Origin: Paenibacillus periandrae
GTDB lineage: Bacteria; Bacillota; Bacilli; Paenibacillales; NBRC-103111
DNA: 44,975 bases
NCBI RefSeq assembly: GCF_022458865.1
Contig: NZ_JAJNMU010000044.1
Coordinates: forward strand, 1 to 44,975
Direction: 5' to 3'
Shown in pieces: positions 44,086-44,975 of the stretch. Position numbers and translations under genes: made by a program. Positions within the stretch are counted from its first letter, which is position 1; every line of letters starts with the position of its first letter. The notes under the pieces were generated by a model. That model made no database searches. It saw only the letters and a list, made by a program, of their open reading frames with translations, and had not been told where the DNA came from.

Positions 44086-44182
44086 GGACACGCCAATTAT
44101 TATACCTGGGATCTGGGTGGCTCTGAATTTGAATGATGATAAGAGCGTAGGGTGAGTAAATGACAATGATTTATAAGCCCTT

Positions 44183-44206
44183 TTCCACCATAAAATCCGA
44201 ATACCC
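44183..44206 (-). repeat. Right terminal inverted repeat
   Basis: On the minus strand it reads GGGTATTCGGATTTTATGG and matches the left end at 22 of 24 positions. It directly abuts the second AATTTTTT copy (44207-44214). Confidence 0.85.
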
Positions 44207-44784
44207 AATTTTTTCAGGTTTTCAAGCATCTTGGTAAACATAGGGTCTGCGATTGGAATTTGCAGCTTTGATAATTCATCCAGCTTGTTCTGTGCTTCCC
44301 CAATGCTTTGTAAACCTTCCCGCGGTAAAATAATAGCTTGATCGTTAGCTGCACCGAACGGATACACACCGGTTTTCTCCTTGATTTGCTTCAAGGTATC
44401 CAGAAATTGCTCCCAATTCCAGTTGTCCGGAATTTTAACTCCAGCTTTATCCAGAAGATCCTGGTTGGCGTAAATGAGTGGGAATACACCACTGATCGTA
44501 ACACCATAAGTTTGCGAACCATACTTGCCAGTGTCCAGCATGGAGGTAAATTGCTTTCTCCATTCGCCTCCGTTCGCATCCAATTACGGTGTTAAATCAG
44601 TTACCATCTTGGAGTCGATCATCGTCTTCAAATTGTTGGGCCAATACGCATAAATATCTGCCGGTTGTCCGGAAGCGATACCCGTCTTGACGACTTTTTC
44701 CAGGTTACCCCAATCGACCGGAATCGTTTGAATATCGTATTTGCCTTTGAAATCTGCTTTCAGCTTTTCAAGCATGGTGACAAA
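44207..44784 (-). pseudogene. Sugar-binding protein, N-terminal fragment, truncated and with in-frame TAA
   Basis: The fragment reads MLEKLKADFKGKYDIQTIPV..WGNLEKVVKTGIASGQPADI, the N-lobe of a CUT1 solute-binding protein. TAA at 44584-44586 replaces the Tyr expected in LTP-Y-LDANGGEW. The frame then continues through GVFPLIYANQDLLDKAG to ENLKKL at the element junction. The signal peptide, lipobox Cys and first ~40-50 residues are missing; upstream the sequence becomes a hicA-like start. So the gene was hit three separate ways. Confidence 0.9.
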
Positions 44785-44786
44785 AC

Positions 44787-44825
44787 TTCGATAAGTTCGA
44801 TAATTCTACGACTGGAGATTGGCAT
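44787..44825 (-). pseudogene. Possible hicA toxin start codons, remnant
   Basis: ATG at 44825 encodes MPISSRRIIELIE, like the N-terminus of HicA mRNA-interferase toxins (SSR.II.LIE.DGW). AAGGG lies 8 bases upstream. After 13 codons the match ends and sugar-binding-protein sequence begins in another frame. The His and double-stranded-RNA-binding-like fold of HicA are lost, and no hicB is seen. Confidence 0.45.
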
Positions 44826-44902
44826 GAAAAGAGCCCTTAGCAATGATAAAGGCCACTGAAGAACTTACTGTTTTTTTCTTCGGCGGTAAGATCAAAATGA
44901 AC

Positions 44903-44948
44903 GAAGACATCTACCCCGCTTTTTTTGAGGGAGATGTCTTCTTTTTTT
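44903..44948 (+). terminator. Intrinsic terminator, plus strand
   Basis: GAAGACATCT (44903-44912) pairs with AGATGTCTTC (44932-44941), extended by CCC/GGG inside, followed by seven T residues. No plus-strand gene ends just before it, so it may be left from a gene lost during the rearrangement. Confidence 0.8.
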
Positions 44949-44975
44949 GGTCTTTTCGGGGATTTTTCCTTACAT

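Larger units (their letters stand above)
39000..44206. mobile_element. 5,207-bp IS66-end cargo transposon inserted in a sugar-binding-protein gene
   Basis: The ends 39000-39023 and 44183-44206 are 24-base inverted repeats matching at 22 positions (outermost GAGTATTCGGATTT versus GGGTATTCGGATTT). They are flanked by the 8-base direct repeat AATTTTTT. Excision restores the interrupted reading frame exactly. Inside are IS66 TnpC and integrase scraps (left 500 bp), a cNBD-fused ABC exporter, two GNAT genes, a 34-codon gene and an SDR pseudogene. No intact transposase is present, so movement would need one supplied in trans. IS66 affiliation rests on the 8-base duplication and TnpC-like residues, not on a database match. 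Confidence 0.82.

Noticed and set aside
1..44975. CRISPR arrays, tRNA, rRNA, riboswitches
   Set aside because: No regularly spaced short repeats with unique spacers, no cloverleaf or rRNA-like sequence, and no recognisable riboswitch core were seen by eye. Covariance-model searches could not be run.

Overview
The window looks like chromosome of a low-to-mid GC Firmicute, most probably Paenibacillus or a close relative. This rests on protein styles seen directly: YesM/YesN-type two-component genes beside a CUT1 sugar transporter, a XerS-type recombinase, an HPr kinase-like protein, GW-like SH3 proteins, a MoxR/DUF58/DUF4129 operon, and strong AGGAGG-type ribosome binding sites with occasional GTG/TTG starts. 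No database search was possible, so the genus is inference.

Layout. 1-934: 5' end of a secreted fibronectin-III-like repeat protein running off the left edge. 1168-22871: a large Wzx/Wzy-type exopolysaccharide or cell-wall glycan cluster. Its first minus-strand block has an initiating phosphosugar transferase, a 4-ketosugar reductase, an FnlC/CapG-type 2-epimerase, an RmlD-like reductase, a WbuB-like glycosyltransferase and a WbpM/CapD-like membrane dehydratase, pointing to 6-deoxy-N-acetylhexosamine sugars (QuiNAc/FucNAc type). The middle holds an O-antigen-ligase-like protein with a TPR tail, a Wzx flippase, a Wzz-like co-polymerase, two paralogous GT2 transferases and two Wzy-like polymerases in converging units. 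The last part has another reductase, a GT4 transferase, and an SGNH-like plus MBOAT pair that probably O-acylates the glycan. 22872-23587 is non-coding with a perfect 26-bp hairpin.

23588-34907 is mixed housekeeping: a small conserved-looking protein, a soluble cNMP-binding/chemoreceptor-like protein, an HPr-kinase paralogue with an altered signature, the MoxR-DUF58-DUF4129 operon, an LtrA membrane protein, a XerS-like recombinase, a five-repeat GW/SH3 secreted protein and an AraC-type response regulator.

34935-44825 is the most unusual part. A sugar-uptake operon (binding protein, two permeases, sensor kinase, regulator) is decaying through several independent lesions. These are a TAA in the binding protein, a Trp-to-TGA in the second permease, a frameshift in the kinase, loss of the binding-protein N-terminus in a fusion to a hicA-like start, and insertion of a 5,207-bp element (39000-44206). 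That element has 24-bp terminal inverted repeats (22/24 matching) and an 8-bp target duplication, and removing it plus one duplicate restores the binding-protein frame exactly. Besides IS66 transposase and integrase scraps it carries an ABC exporter fused to a cyclic-nucleotide-binding domain, two tandem paralogous GNAT acetyltransferases, a 34-codon gene with its own promoter and terminator, and a broken SDR gene. It looks like a non-autonomous, IS66-end-driven cargo transposon, and is the best candidate here for something not previously described.
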